In this document: piece after piece, positions 1 through 7,454 of the stretch
Layout of the letters: each line of letters begins with the position of its first letter
Numbering within the stretch: the first letter of the stretch is position 1
Source of the DNA: Subtercola lobariae
Lineage (GTDB): Bacteria > Actinomycetota > Actinomycetes > Actinomycetales > Microbacteriaceae
Length of the DNA: 42,235 bases
Reading direction: 5' to 3'
Assembly: GCF_014640255.1 (NCBI RefSeq)
Contig: NZ_BMGP01000009.1
Location: 1 to 42,235, forward strand
Program-made: the position numbers and the translations under genes
The notes under the pieces: model-generated
The model's input: only the letters and a program-made list of their open reading frames with translations
What the model was told of the DNA's origin: nothing
The model's database searches: none

Positions 1-1
1 C

Positions 2-433
2 TGGCAACTATCGACGAGCCTGCACACCGAACTTGCCCTGGACGCCCTGGAAATGGGCATCTGGACCAGGCAGCGGGCCGGACGTGACTTGTCGAATCTG
101 ATCCATCATTCCGATCGTGGGGTGCAATATCGGGCGATTCGGTACACCGAACGCCTCGCCGACGCCGATGCTGTCGCGTCGGTAGGCTCAAAGGGCGACA
201 GCTACGACAACGCGATGGCCGAGGCGTTCAACTCGCTATTCAAAGCAGAACTGATCCGCAACCGAGGCCCATGGAAAGGCATCGACGACCTCGAAATCGC
301 TGTCGCCGAGTACATCGACTGGTTCAACCACCGCCGCCTCCACGGCGAGCTCGGCCACATCCCACCCATCGAGAAAGAGAACGCCTACTACTCACAAACC
401 CCCGTCCCTCGACCGAGAGAACGGGTCAACTAG
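2..433 (+). CDS. IS3-family transposase OrfB, C-terminal part (cut by window start)
   Basis: This is the catalytic C-terminal half of an IS3-type DDE transposase, which cuts and joins the insertion-sequence ends. The reading frame is open from base 2, so the gene begins outside the window. Visible family marks are HHSDRGVQY (second catalytic Asp at 113-115), then GDSYDNAMAEAFN with the catalytic Glu at 221-223, and the FNHRRLHGELGHIPP tail typical of OrfB. The stop is TAG at 431-433. The sequence just after it (about 434-455, with CCACCAAACCCGGGGC) looks like the right terminal inverted repeat of this IS group, but I cannot confirm that without the left end. Whether the copy is complete cannot be judged here. 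The family call is secure; the subgroup is not. Confidence 0.9.
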   Translation, partial: WQLSTSLHTELALDALEMGIWTRQRAGRDLSNLIHHSDRGVQYRAIRYTERLADADAVASVGSKGDSYDNAMAEAFNSLFKAELIRNRGPWKGIDDLEIAVAEYIDWFNHRRLHGELGHIPPIEKENAYYSQTPVPRPRERVN

Positions 434-456
434 AGCCCCCACCAAACCCGGGGCTA

Positions 457-607
457 GACAGTCGTGGATGCACTCGGCTTTGTAGAGGCCGTTGATCGTC
501 ACCATCAGGACGTTATCGTACGCGTCACCGACAGCCCCGATCGAGGGCGCGATGCCGTCGAGGGCGAGTTTTTCGGTGTAGGTGCCAGCTGTGTCACGCG
601 ATCGCAA
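457..607 (-). pseudogene. IS3-family transposase fragment (second, degenerate copy)
   Basis: A short minus-strand frame contains YTEKLALDGIAPSIGAVGDAYDN followed by NGLYKAECIH, which is the region around the last catalytic residue of an IS3 OrfB. The Glu that normally follows YDNxxxE is a Val-Thr here, so the fragment is catalytically dead as well as truncated. Homology begins at about 584 and ends at about 457, where it abuts the right end of the first IS element. It is unlike the transposase at 2-433 in sequence, so it is a remnant of a different element. The upstream side joins an arylsulfatase 3'-end remnant at about 596. Confidence 0.75.
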
Positions 608-679
608 TGACCAACTAGTGAAGTCTGTCGTCGCATCCTGAGTTAATATGGTGCAAACGCTTGAGGCATATTTGCGCTG
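596..679 (+). repeat. 84-bp direct repeat, copy 1
   Basis: This 84-bp stretch matches 9399-9482 without gaps at 73 of 84 positions (87 percent). The first 20 bases are identical and the last 11 are identical. In copy 2 the first part is the 3' end of an arylsulfatase-like frame (ending AIAMTN). The same residues can be read here before a stop, so copy 1 carries the tail of the same gene plus its downstream DNA. No similarity continues after 679. Confidence 0.85.
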
Positions 680-1035
680 GGAGTGGATATTCTGTCAAGT
701 GAATTCAAGACGCAAGGTCAAGCGCGTACCGCGCGACCTGCATCTCCGAAGGCCGACCCATTGGCGGCTGCTGCTCCCTGCGGATCCGCTATTTTGTCTG
801 TCAAGGTTTCGGAAGCAAGGCTGCAGGATTCTTTCCCGGCCCGACGCCGATCATGAGGGCGACCTCCACGGCGGCTGCGCCTTGCAGCGTTCTTCGAGGT
901 CCGATAACCACAGCCGCCCCCGCGTCCGCGTATTCGTCGGCAGGTGAGGCCAGGGCTTATTCGCTTCACCTCGGGTGTTAGGTTGTGGAGCAGACACTAC
1001 TGCCTCGGGCCGTGGCCCGTCGACGGTGGCTACGG
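680..1035. other. No recognisable gene
   Basis: I find no frame here with a convincing start, ribosome-binding site or recognisable protein similarity on either strand. Short open frames exist but read as Arg-rich, low-quality translations. The stretch lies downstream of the hydrolase that ends at 1036 and next to IS debris, so it is best regarded as decayed DNA. Confidence 0.5.
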
Positions 1036-2295
1036 TCATGAACCCAATTTTCCGGAGGAGACCACAGCCGGTATTCGCGAGTAAAGGGTGTCGTCAAGCC
1101 AGTCGAACATGCGTTGCGCGGTCAGGGAACGGGCCATGGGCTGGCAGTGTCCGTTGGCGCCTTCTGCTTCGGTGAAGTGCACGATGGTTGACACGGAGGG
1201 GGTGAGGGTGGCGAGTTGCTCTGCCTGCCCGGGCCAGAATTGCTCGCCTTGGGGGTCGGTGATCAGCAGCGGTGTCGTGATTCGGGATGCGATGTCAGCG
1301 ATGGTGCATGCGCGAACAGCGTTGATGGTCTCGGCGTAGCCGGTGGCGCCATAGGGGCGGGCGCGGAACTGCCAGGTACGGGCAGTTGCCGGCGAGAGTT
1401 TCATTGCTATGCCCATCTCGGTGTCAAACCTTGCATTCTTTCCGTCGTCGATGAGCTTCATGAGCGATTTCGGAAGTTGGCTGACCCACGATGTCGATAC
1501 ATCGACTAGGCCAGGGTCGGTGATTGCGGCCGCGTAGCGGTGCTCGAATGCAAGTGCGCGGGCGACCCAGAAGCTGCCTTGGCTGATTCCGTAAAGGCCG
1601 ATTCGGGCGGGGTCTACCCCTTTCTGGCGGGAGACGAAGTCGTAGACGGGGGTGAGGATGTTTTCCCAGTCGGGGCGGAACGGGATGTTGCGTTCGAAGA
1701 GTTGCGATTGCTGGCCTGGTCCGTCGAACACGAGTACGTTGTAGCCGCGTTTCAGCGCGGGGGCTACGCAGGCGGCCCACAGCCCGGCGAGTGATCCGTC
1801 GCTTCCGTTCACGGCCACGAGCGTGACCCCGTTCGCGCCGAGGTCTGTGGTCGGCCGAAAGAAGTATCCGGGGAGGGAGCTGAGTTCGAATGGAATATCA
1901 ACATGGGATGCTCGCGCCATGGCGGTGAGCGAGACGAACGACTCCCAGGAGGCTCGCTGCTTGCGGAAGGTCGGAACGAGGTCGCTGGAGTCGGGGAGGG
2001 CGCTGGTGGCGTTGACAGCGACACTGTAATACGCCGAGGCGCGCAGGTACGCCTCGGCTGCGCTGACCCGATGTCCCGCGGCTTCGGCGGTAGCTGCGGT
2101 TTCGGCCGTTCGCTCGGCGAGGGAGTTCCAGGCGGTGAACCAGGCTTCGTGGTCGTTTTTGCCGATGTGGGCGGTGGCGGCGAGTACCTCGCCGATGTCG
2201 GCTGCGCCTTCGACAGCGTGGCCGAGCGCGGTACGGATCTCGAAGTCGTGGTCGGGGTTCGTTGAGAAGAGCGGGATGGTGTCGTGCGTGGTCAT
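1036..2295 (-). CDS. Alpha/beta hydrolase, FrsA/DHPON-hydrolase-like, 419 aa
   Basis: This is a cytoplasmic serine hydrolase of the alpha/beta fold. It has a long N-terminal helical part (about residues 1-130), as in the FrsA / 2,6-dihydropseudooxynicotine hydrolase-like group, followed by the catalytic domain. The nucleophile elbow is GISQGS with Ser238; likely triad partners are Asp347 (ITDPQGE) and His383 (NGHCQP). The substrate cannot be read from the sequence. The start ATG overlaps the stop of a small upstream frame (ATGA at 2292-2295), which suggests translational coupling. It lies downstream of the DUF6790-like gene and the LAL regulator in the same direction, so the three may form one functional unit with the regulator controlling the enzyme. 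Confidence 0.85.
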   Translation of the reverse strand: MTTHDTIPLFSTNPDHDFEIRTALGHAVEGAADIGEVLAATAHIGKNDHEAWFTAWNSLAERTAETAATAEAAGHRVSAAEAYLRASAYYSVAVNATSALPDSSDLVPTFRKQRASWESFVSLTAMARASHVDIPFELSSLPGYFFRPTTDLGANGVTLVAVNGSDGSLAGLWAACVAPALKRGYNVLVFDGPGQQSQLFERNIPFRPDWENILTPVYDFVSRQKGVDPARIGLYGISQGSFWVARALAFEHRYAAAITDPGLVDVSTSWVSQLPKSLMKLIDDGKNARFDTEMGIAMKLSPATARTWQFRARPYGATGYAETINAVRACTIADIASRITTPLLITDPQGEQFWPGQAEQLATLTPSVSTIVHFTEAEGANGHCQPMARSLTAQRMFDWLDDTLYSRIPAVVSSGKLGS

Positions 2296-2480
2296 GGTCG
2301 ATGCTTTCTTCGTCGTGGTTCAGTGGCCGACGGCTCGGGGGTGGTGTTCGCGGAAATGGTGCGTTTGGTGTACTTCACGGTGCTGATAATTGCGAAGATC
2401 GGAAGTCCCCAGTTCAGGGCGGCGAGGAGTGGGAAGAGAGTGAAGGGCACGAGTCACAGGATGATCTTGAGCGGATTCAT
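2292..2480 (-). pseudogene. Small membrane protein frame with one in-frame TGA
   Basis: On the minus strand, from ATG at 2478-2480, the frame reads MNPLKIIL, then TGA, then a hydrophobic segment (LVPFTLFPLLAALNWGLPIFAII) and a basic tail ending RRRKHRP. Read through, it would be about 62 residues with one or two membrane segments, and its stop overlaps the hydrolase start by ATGA. A single TGG-to-TGA change would explain the stop. The alternative is a GTG start at 2448-2450 giving an intact 52-aa protein, but I see no good ribosome-binding site for either start. It is unrecognised by family. The tight 3' overlap argues that the frame was once, or still is, translated. Confidence 0.45.
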
Positions 2481-2514
2481 GATGGTTGACGTTTCCGTGC
2501 ACGGACTGGGTGGT

Positions 2515-3078
2515 TCAGGCGGCCATGGTCTGACGCTCGGGTACCGCGTCGGTTGCGCTGGGCTGCGAGCGGCGGGCACCGGAGTGCCAGATCACGAGGG
2601 CAAGACCGACCGCAGAGATTGCGATGTCCATGACCAGCAGCAGTCCGGTGTTGTTGGCCGCGTAATCGTGATTGACGATCGTCTGGTAGATGTGCCCACC
2701 GGCAGCGCCGAAGCCGAAGATGGCCTGCGCAATAACGAGGGCGACTTTGCCGCGGAAAGTGGAATTCTTTTTCGACAGAATGATCGCCATCACGCCGAAC
2801 GCGAGGCTGGAGATCGCGAGCTCCAATTGAAACGGGCTCTGCGCCCATCCGATGGTCTTGGCCGCGTAGTCACCGAACACGGAGTGCATGATGAAGTTCA
2901 CCACCTGGCCGATACCGACGGCCCAGAGCACGAACGAGTTGAGGTACGTGCCGCTGACGAAGCTCGGGCTGCGGTGGCCGCGGCGGGCGAGCACCTTGAC
3001 GGTCGCGACGATGAGGCCGATGACGAAGAAGGTCGTCATGTAGTTGCCAATAAGTGCGGCGATGATGTGACTGATCAT
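2515..3078 (-). CDS. DUF6790-like integral membrane protein, 187 aa
   Basis: This is a polytopic membrane protein of unknown function with about five hydrophobic segments. The family-like signature is a stretch reading HSVFGDYAAKTIGWAQSPFQ, followed by a glycine-rich helix, which recalls DUF6790 proteins; I name that family from memory. I chose ATG 3076-3078 because GAGAGG lies 9-10 bases upstream; the longer frame to 3144 has no such site. The gene is followed at once by the small hydrophobic frame and the alpha/beta hydrolase, probably in one transcript. A strong overlapping palindrome lies 70-100 bases upstream. The product could be a transporter or membrane partner of the hydrolase, but that is inference. 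Confidence 0.75.
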   Translation of the reverse strand: MISHIIAALIGNYMTTFFVIGLIVATVKVLARRGHRSPSFVSGTYLNSFVLWAVGIGQVVNFIMHSVFGDYAAKTIGWAQSPFQLELAISSLAFGVMAIILSKKNSTFRGKVALVIAQAIFGFGAAGGHIYQTIVNHDYAANNTGLLLVMDIAISAVGLALVIWHSGARRSQPSATDAVPERQTMAA

Positions 3079-3146
3079 GGTTCTGGTCCTCTCGAGGATG
3101 AATTCTTGCGATGAACTCAGCCTCTCGAGAAACTCACCCGGCACGA

Positions 3147-3178
3147 CTGTGCAAAGTGCACAGGTCGCACCTGTACAC
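3147..3178 (-). promoter_or_regulatory. Overlapping palindromes, candidate LuxR/LAL operator
   Basis: CTGTGCA-AAG-TGCACAG (3147-3163) is a perfect 7-3-7 inverted repeat. Its right half is reused in a second repeat, GTGCACAGGT-CGC-ACCTGTACAC (3156-3178), which matches at 9 of 10 pairs. The block sits in the gap between the LAL regulator (ending 3203) and the DUF6790-like gene (starting 3078), which is the expected place for a regulator site controlling the membrane protein-hydrolase unit. Assignment to the neighbouring LuxR-type protein is inferred from position. Confidence 0.6.
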
Positions 3179-3202
3179 TCGCTTCGTGCGCTGCAGACGG
3201 AG

Positions 3203-5866
3203 TCAGACGCTGTTCTGCCGCGCTGCGGCGATGAGTTCGTGACGCGAGTTCGTACCCGTCTTCGCGTAGATGCGAGACAAGTGGAACGACACGGTCGATC
3301 GCGTGATGAACAGTTCCTTCGCCACCTGTGTGTAACTCAAGCCTTCAAGGATGAGAGCAGCTACTTCACGCTCGCGCTCGCTGAGCACCGAGAGCAGGGA
3401 GTTCTCCGGCTCTGACTCCATCGCGCTGTTCGGCTCGTCGCGGAGGCTCTTAGCGAGGTGGTCAGCGCCGAGAGCACGCAGAACCGAAGCCGCGTGCATC
3501 CGTCTCGCCGATCGCTCGGGCTCGGTGACGGTGCGCTGCGCCACGTCGACCTGCAGAAGAGCGTTCAATACCGGTAACGAAAGCCCCGCACGCGCGAGTT
3601 CTGCGAGACGAATCGTTGCGATGGGTGAGGTGTCGACGCGTGCCTCGAGCCAGTCGGCGATATCACTCGACCAGGGCGGCGGGTCGACGGTGCGCAAAAG
3701 CTCGGCCCAGCGAATCGCGGCTTCAGGATGCCCCGCCCAACCCGCGCCAATCGCCTGTGCGACGTACCACAGGTGAGGTACTTGCTCGTCTGCCCAGTCA
3801 TCCGGCGACCCCAAGTCTCTGATTCGGCCTTCCAGCCAGTCAGTCTGATCGGTGAGGCTGCCGACGAAGAACAGCGTCAGCACGTCGACGATGTCACCGG
3901 CGTGCACCGCCGCCGGCTGGGGGCCGTGGATTCGGATGCGGCGTGCCTCGCCGAGAGCCGCGCGTGCCCGATCCGGATCGCCAGCGATCACACCCGCAAG
4001 TGGCTCGATGGCCGCGCTGAGCGGAGCAGCGTAGAGGGGCCGGTCTCCTCGCGACAGATCGATCATCATCTCAGCACGCGGCCACTGACCGTTGACGAAG
4101 TAAGCGAAGCCCTGCAGGGCGTGAAACACCCCATCGGCGAATTCCATCTGCCCGGCCCCGAATCGCGAGGTCACCAACGTGAGGTCACCGATGGCTTCAT
4201 TCGGCATCCCGGTCAGCGACATCACCGCGCCCCTCCACGCCAACGCGATCACCCCTTGCGGTGACGAGGCCAGTTGCGCCCGATCGACCGAAAGCAGGCC
4301 GGGAATCGACATGCGCTGCTCAACCGGAGCCACCCGCTGCGCAGCCTGCCCCCGAGCGATCACCGCATACCCGCGCACCGCCGCATCCGTCACCGAACCA
4401 GTCTCGGCGATATCCAGATCGTGCAGGGCTGCCGCCGCCGACCGACCGGCAGCGACAAGCGACCAGGCTCGCATGACCCGGGCACGGTAGGCGGCGAGCG
4501 GGTCGAGCGAATCCAAATCGGGATCCGTCAGACTGGTCAGGATGTCGCTGGCCTCGACGAACCGCCTCTGAGCTGCGAGCTTCGAGCCGACAACGAGCCG
4601 TGCGCGAGTACTCAACCCGACGTCTCGTTCATCAACACTAAGGTCGTCGAGATCGAGGGCGAAGATCGACTCGAGATCCGCATCGAGAATGAGACCACCC
4701 CTCTCATCAGGATCAGAGCTGAGCTGAGCCGCCTGACGGCGGAAGCGGGCCGCCTCGCGGTAGCGCCCGGCCTCGTGAAGGGCATCCGCGAAGGCGCCCA
4801 GGTCGGCCGCAAGACCGTCGTCGGCTGAGCGCGCGGCTGCCACCCGATGCCGAAGACGCTCGCCTGGAGAGGTCAGGCGGGCGGCGGCGATCGCATGCAT
4901 ACGCTCCCTTGTTGCCGGAGGGATGTTGTCATAGACCGCGGCCTGAACAACGCCATGAAAGATTCGCGCACGAGCCGCCGGAGAGGCGCGGTCGATGACC
5001 ACTAGTCCTTGCTTGGCAAGGATGTCGAGTGCGGTGGTCACGTCAGAAACGTCGGCGACGGCACTCAAAATGAACGGCTCCGCACCATCCACACCGATCA
5101 CGGCGATCGCACTCAACGTCGCGACCGCCGCAGGGTCGAGGCGTGACAACCTCTCTCCCATCGTCGCGACAAGCTCCTGACTCGCCGGCAGTTCATGTCT
5201 CTCAGCGAGAAGTTCTAGATCTGCGATCGCATATTCGTGCAGCAGCGAGCGAATGAACAACGGACTGCCACCGGTGTGCACCCTCAGTCTTTTGGCCAAC
5301 GACAGAGGTGCTTCGGGCGTGGATTCGTGAAGCAAAGCCAACGTCTCTTCATCGTCAAGCCCTGCGAGAACGACACGCACAACAGAGGGAACGTCACGCA
5401 ACCGAGTCACCCAACGGGCATGCCTAGATCCGATCGGACGGTGACCGGCGACCACGAGCACTCGGTCGCCTGCCATTCGTTCCATCAGCACGCCGACCGC
5501 GTCGAGCGATTCGGGGTCGGCCCACTGGAGATCATCCAGCACCACAATCACCGGGCCTGTACCGGGCAAAGTATCGAGATGAGCGCCGAGAGCCCGCGAC
5601 GCACTCAGGGCATTGGAACTCAGACCGGCGACGGGAACACCGAGCTGCTGGAGCAGACTCAGCGGGTCGCTTTGGGTATCTTCGTACGCTGTGGCGCGCA
5701 GCACTCGATCGGCCGAAAAACGTCTGGCGACCTCACGTGCGAGATATGTCTTGCCAAAGCCCGCGTGACCCTCGAGATCAAGCACCGTCGGAGTCCCGGA
5801 CTCAGCCAAGGTGATGGCGTGCGCCACCTCTGCCTGAACATCCATCGACCCGGTCACGATCGCCAT
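3203..5866 (-). CDS. LAL-type LuxR transcriptional regulator with AAA ATPase domain, 887 aa
   Basis: This is a large ATP-binding LuxR regulator (MalT/LAL type). Residues 33-40 form the Walker A loop GHAGFGKT, residues 107-116 form Walker B (VVLDDLQWAD), a long alpha-helical repeat-like middle follows, and residues about 824-887 are a LuxR helix-turn-helix (LSEREREVAALILEG...STVSFHLSRIYAKTG). It would bind DNA as a multimer in an ATP- and ligand-dependent way. The start is uncertain: ATG 5864-5866 touches its own AGAAGG, while GTG 5855-5857 has AGAAGG at proper spacing and may be the true start. The likely target is the downstream DUF6790-like/hydrolase unit, through the palindromes at 3147-3178. 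Length is usual for the family. Confidence 0.92.
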   Translation of the reverse strand: MAIVTGSMDVQAEVAHAITLAESGTPTVLDLEGHAGFGKTYLAREVARRFSADRVLRATAYEDTQSDPLSLLQQLGVPVAGLSSNALSASRALGAHLDTLPGTGPVIVVLDDLQWADPESLDAVGVLMERMAGDRVLVVAGHRPIGSRHARWVTRLRDVPSVVRVVLAGLDDEETLALLHESTPEAPLSLAKRLRVHTGGSPLFIRSLLHEYAIADLELLAERHELPASQELVATMGERLSRLDPAAVATLSAIAVIGVDGAEPFILSAVADVSDVTTALDILAKQGLVVIDRASPAARARIFHGVVQAAVYDNIPPATRERMHAIAAARLTSPGERLRHRVAAARSADDGLAADLGAFADALHEAGRYREAARFRRQAAQLSSDPDERGGLILDADLESIFALDLDDLSVDERDVGLSTRARLVVGSKLAAQRRFVEASDILTSLTDPDLDSLDPLAAYRARVMRAWSLVAAGRSAAAALHDLDIAETGSVTDAAVRGYAVIARGQAAQRVAPVEQRMSIPGLLSVDRAQLASSPQGVIALAWRGAVMSLTGMPNEAIGDLTLVTSRFGAGQMEFADGVFHALQGFAYFVNGQWPRAEMMIDLSRGDRPLYAAPLSAAIEPLAGVIAGDPDRARAALGEARRIRIHGPQPAAVHAGDIVDVLTLFFVGSLTDQTDWLEGRIRDLGSPDDWADEQVPHLWYVAQAIGAGWAGHPEAAIRWAELLRTVDPPPWSSDIADWLEARVDTSPIATIRLAELARAGLSLPVLNALLQVDVAQRTVTEPERSARRMHAASVLRALGADHLAKSLRDEPNSAMESEPENSLLSVLSEREREVAALILEGLSYTQVAKELFITRSTVSFHLSRIYAKTGTNSRHELIAAARQNSV

Positions 5867-6047
5867 CCTTCTCTATCTGACCTGTGAACGCACCGCTCGG
5901 AAGGTCGCCATTGTCGTTTTCAAAGACGTCCAACGCTCGCCAACCCTCGATGACACCGGGTCCGACCTGAAGTCACTCTTTCCGGCCACCAAAGGTTACG
6001 CCCACTACGCATTCATTGACTACGCCAAACTCACGATCATCGGTGTC

Positions 6048-6236
6048 ATGCTGGCGTGCCTCGCATGGCCACTCGTCACGCTCCTCAGCAGCCGGGCCAG
6101 ACGCCTGTACTTCTGGCTCGCTGTCCTCGTGACCATTGTCGGCCTGAAGCCCGACGCCTGGGTCCTCTACAAGGGGCAGCCGGCTGCCGCGGTGTTCATT
6201 CTGGTGCTCATGCACCTGCGTCGATACCAAACCTGA
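6048..6236 (+). CDS. Small membrane protein or fragment, about 62 aa
   Basis: The frame codes for two to three hydrophobic segments (MLACLAWPLVTLL, LYFWLAVLVTIVGL, AAAVFILVLMHL) and looks like real membrane-protein sequence. The frame stays open upstream to before 5883, and that part also reads plausibly (SLFPATKGYAHYAFIDYAKLTIIG), but it has no start codon, and no ribosome-binding site precedes ATG 6048. I therefore suspect a 5'-truncated or start-lost gene whose original N-terminus was replaced by the start region of the divergent LAL regulator. The family is not recognised. Confidence 0.4.
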   Translation: MLACLAWPLVTLLSSRARRLYFWLAVLVTIVGLKPDAWVLYKGQPAAAVFILVLMHLRRYQT

Positions 6237-7119
6237 CGCCGGAATGTTTCGGCAGGACCGATGCGTCGGATGCTCCCGAGAAGGACCTGGTACACATGTC
6301 TGAGTGGCTGCACAGAACAATGAGTTCGGCGCGTGCAGCCAATAGCATGGAGGCGCTCGAGGATCGCAGCTTCGGGAAGCGACTATGCGTGCGAGAGCAC
6401 ACCGCATGGGGACGTATGGGGCGTAAACAGCACAGGTCGGCACGATCGAGGTTCTTCGACTCATCCGGCCCGGTGTTCGTTCCGATCAGCAACGATCACG
6501 GTCATGTCCTCGGGATCGTTGACGCCCTCGAATCGTTCGGCGGGCACCCTTACGCCAGGATCTACCGGGACAGGCTAGGTCCTCGCAGGACAACTGTGGT
6601 GAGTCTCCGGTTCGGTATGTACCGGGCGAAGATCGGGAAACTTTTACCCGAGGTCGCTGCCAGAGTCCGGGTGCCGGTGTTCTGGAACTCGCTCCGCAAT
6701 CGGGCGATCAGCGTCCCGGCCCGCATCGAGACCGACCCCACGTCACCGGAATGCCTTGGAGTGTGGAGCAACACCAGACCAGACCCCCGTTGAGCGAGCA
6801 TCGAGCCAATCAGAGTCTGAATGATCTCATCAGGGTGGGCTGCCCCCCGGGCACAGATATCGACGATATATAACGCACCCGGCGAGGTGTCCGTGAGCGG
6901 TGTTCTGCAGCCCACCGGTCACGGTCCGTCAAGACGTGTTCCCGCTCGCGACAGCGGTACGGCACGCACGCAGGGCTGGTTTGATCCGGACGGACAGCTT
7001 TCGCGGCGGCGCAAGTAGTGAGGTCGGTCCGCGAGACAATGTCTCGTGCTTGCACGAACTCGCTCCCGGGCACGAGGTCAGCTTAGTGGCGTCGGCCGAA
7101 ATCGAAGAAGGCATCACAT
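6237..7119. other. Long stretch without an intact gene
   Basis: No frame in these 880 bases has both a good start and recognisable sequence. The only suggestive piece is the minus-strand polysaccharide-deacetylase-like scrap at about 6600-6870. A plus-strand frame just before 7120 (LHELAPGHEVSLVASAEI...) reads somewhat like coding sequence and may be the broken upstream part of the small gene at 7120. Together with the neighbouring fragments it points to gene decay. Confidence 0.5.
6562..6870 (-). pseudogene. Possible polysaccharide deacetylase C-terminal remnant
   Basis: A minus-strand frame contains HPDEIIQTLIGSMLAQRGSG followed by LVLLHTPRHSG and a helix ending LIARLRSEF. That order (PDEII...RGxGxVLLH..., then a leucine-rich helix) resembles the end of NodB-type polysaccharide deacetylases. 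The usual Asp after LLH is Thr, and none of the metal-binding TFDDG/HxxxH motifs can be found upstream, so nothing functional remains. The similarity is modest and the call is tentative. Confidence 0.3.
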
Positions 7120-7296
7120 ATGCGAGAGCTGTCGAACGGTGCAGTTTCCAGGCCTCACCCGTTCACGCTGACGACTTCCCGGCGGCAGGGGCGGATCCTG
7201 TGCCTTGCCGATGGTGCGCCGTTCGTGGGTGACCCGATGTTCGACGTCATCGACGCGATTACAATGCGGGGGAGCGAACTTCCGCGGCGGTACTGA
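7120..7296 (+). CDS. Small unrecognised protein, 58 aa
   Basis: ATG 7120-7122 is preceded by GAAGAAGG at about 8 bases, a good ribosome-binding site, and the frame runs 58 codons to TGA. The product starts MRELSNGAVSRPHPF and continues with RQGRILCLADGAPFVGDP and a short MFDVIDAITMRG helix. I do not recognise the family. The composition looks like folded protein rather than a random frame. It could also be the C-terminal part of a larger gene broken by a frameshift, because the upstream frame also looks coding. It stands alone before the MBL-MarR pair. Confidence 0.4.
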   Translation: MRELSNGAVSRPHPFTLTTSRRQGRILCLADGAPFVGDPMFDVIDAITMRGSELPRRY

Positions 7297-7433
7297 TGTG
7301 TTCAGGGTGTCAGGGTTGAGCCCGGCATGCTGTGCGTGCTCCAACGGGCTTGGTCGTTGAATACTGATTCTTCGGTTTCTGGGTGACGGCGTCTTTGTGG
7401 CGAATGCCTGATAGTCCTCTTGTCTCAGATGAT

Positions 7434-7451
7434 CTGATCTCATACGATCAG
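7434..7451 (+). promoter_or_regulatory. Inverted/tandem repeat upstream of MBL-MarR pair, candidate MarR operator
   Basis: CTGATC-TCATAC-GATCAG is a perfect 6-6-6 inverted repeat ending 3 bases before the chosen MBL start. It also lies inside two near-tandem 15-mers (TCTCAGATGATCTGA / TCTCATACGATCAGG, 11 of 15 matching). A MarR-family gene is the second gene of the transcript, so autoregulation of the pair is a natural reading. The site would cover the ribosome-binding region or the promoter. Confidence 0.55.
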
Positions 7452-7454
7452 GTT

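Noticed and set aside
2284-3114. Plus-strand 276-aa open frame
   Set aside because: It is the shadow of the DUF6790-like membrane protein, rich in Asp/His/Arg as expected for antisense of a membrane gene.
4274-4828. Plus-strand 184-aa open frame inside the LAL regulator
   Set aside because: It is antisense to the clear helical region of the LAL protein; its translation has no domain and no ribosome-binding site.
6056-6793. Plus-strand 245-aa frame
   Set aside because: No ribosome-binding site, His/Arg-rich translation, and it conflicts with the better membrane-like frame at 6048 and the deacetylase-like scrap on the other strand.
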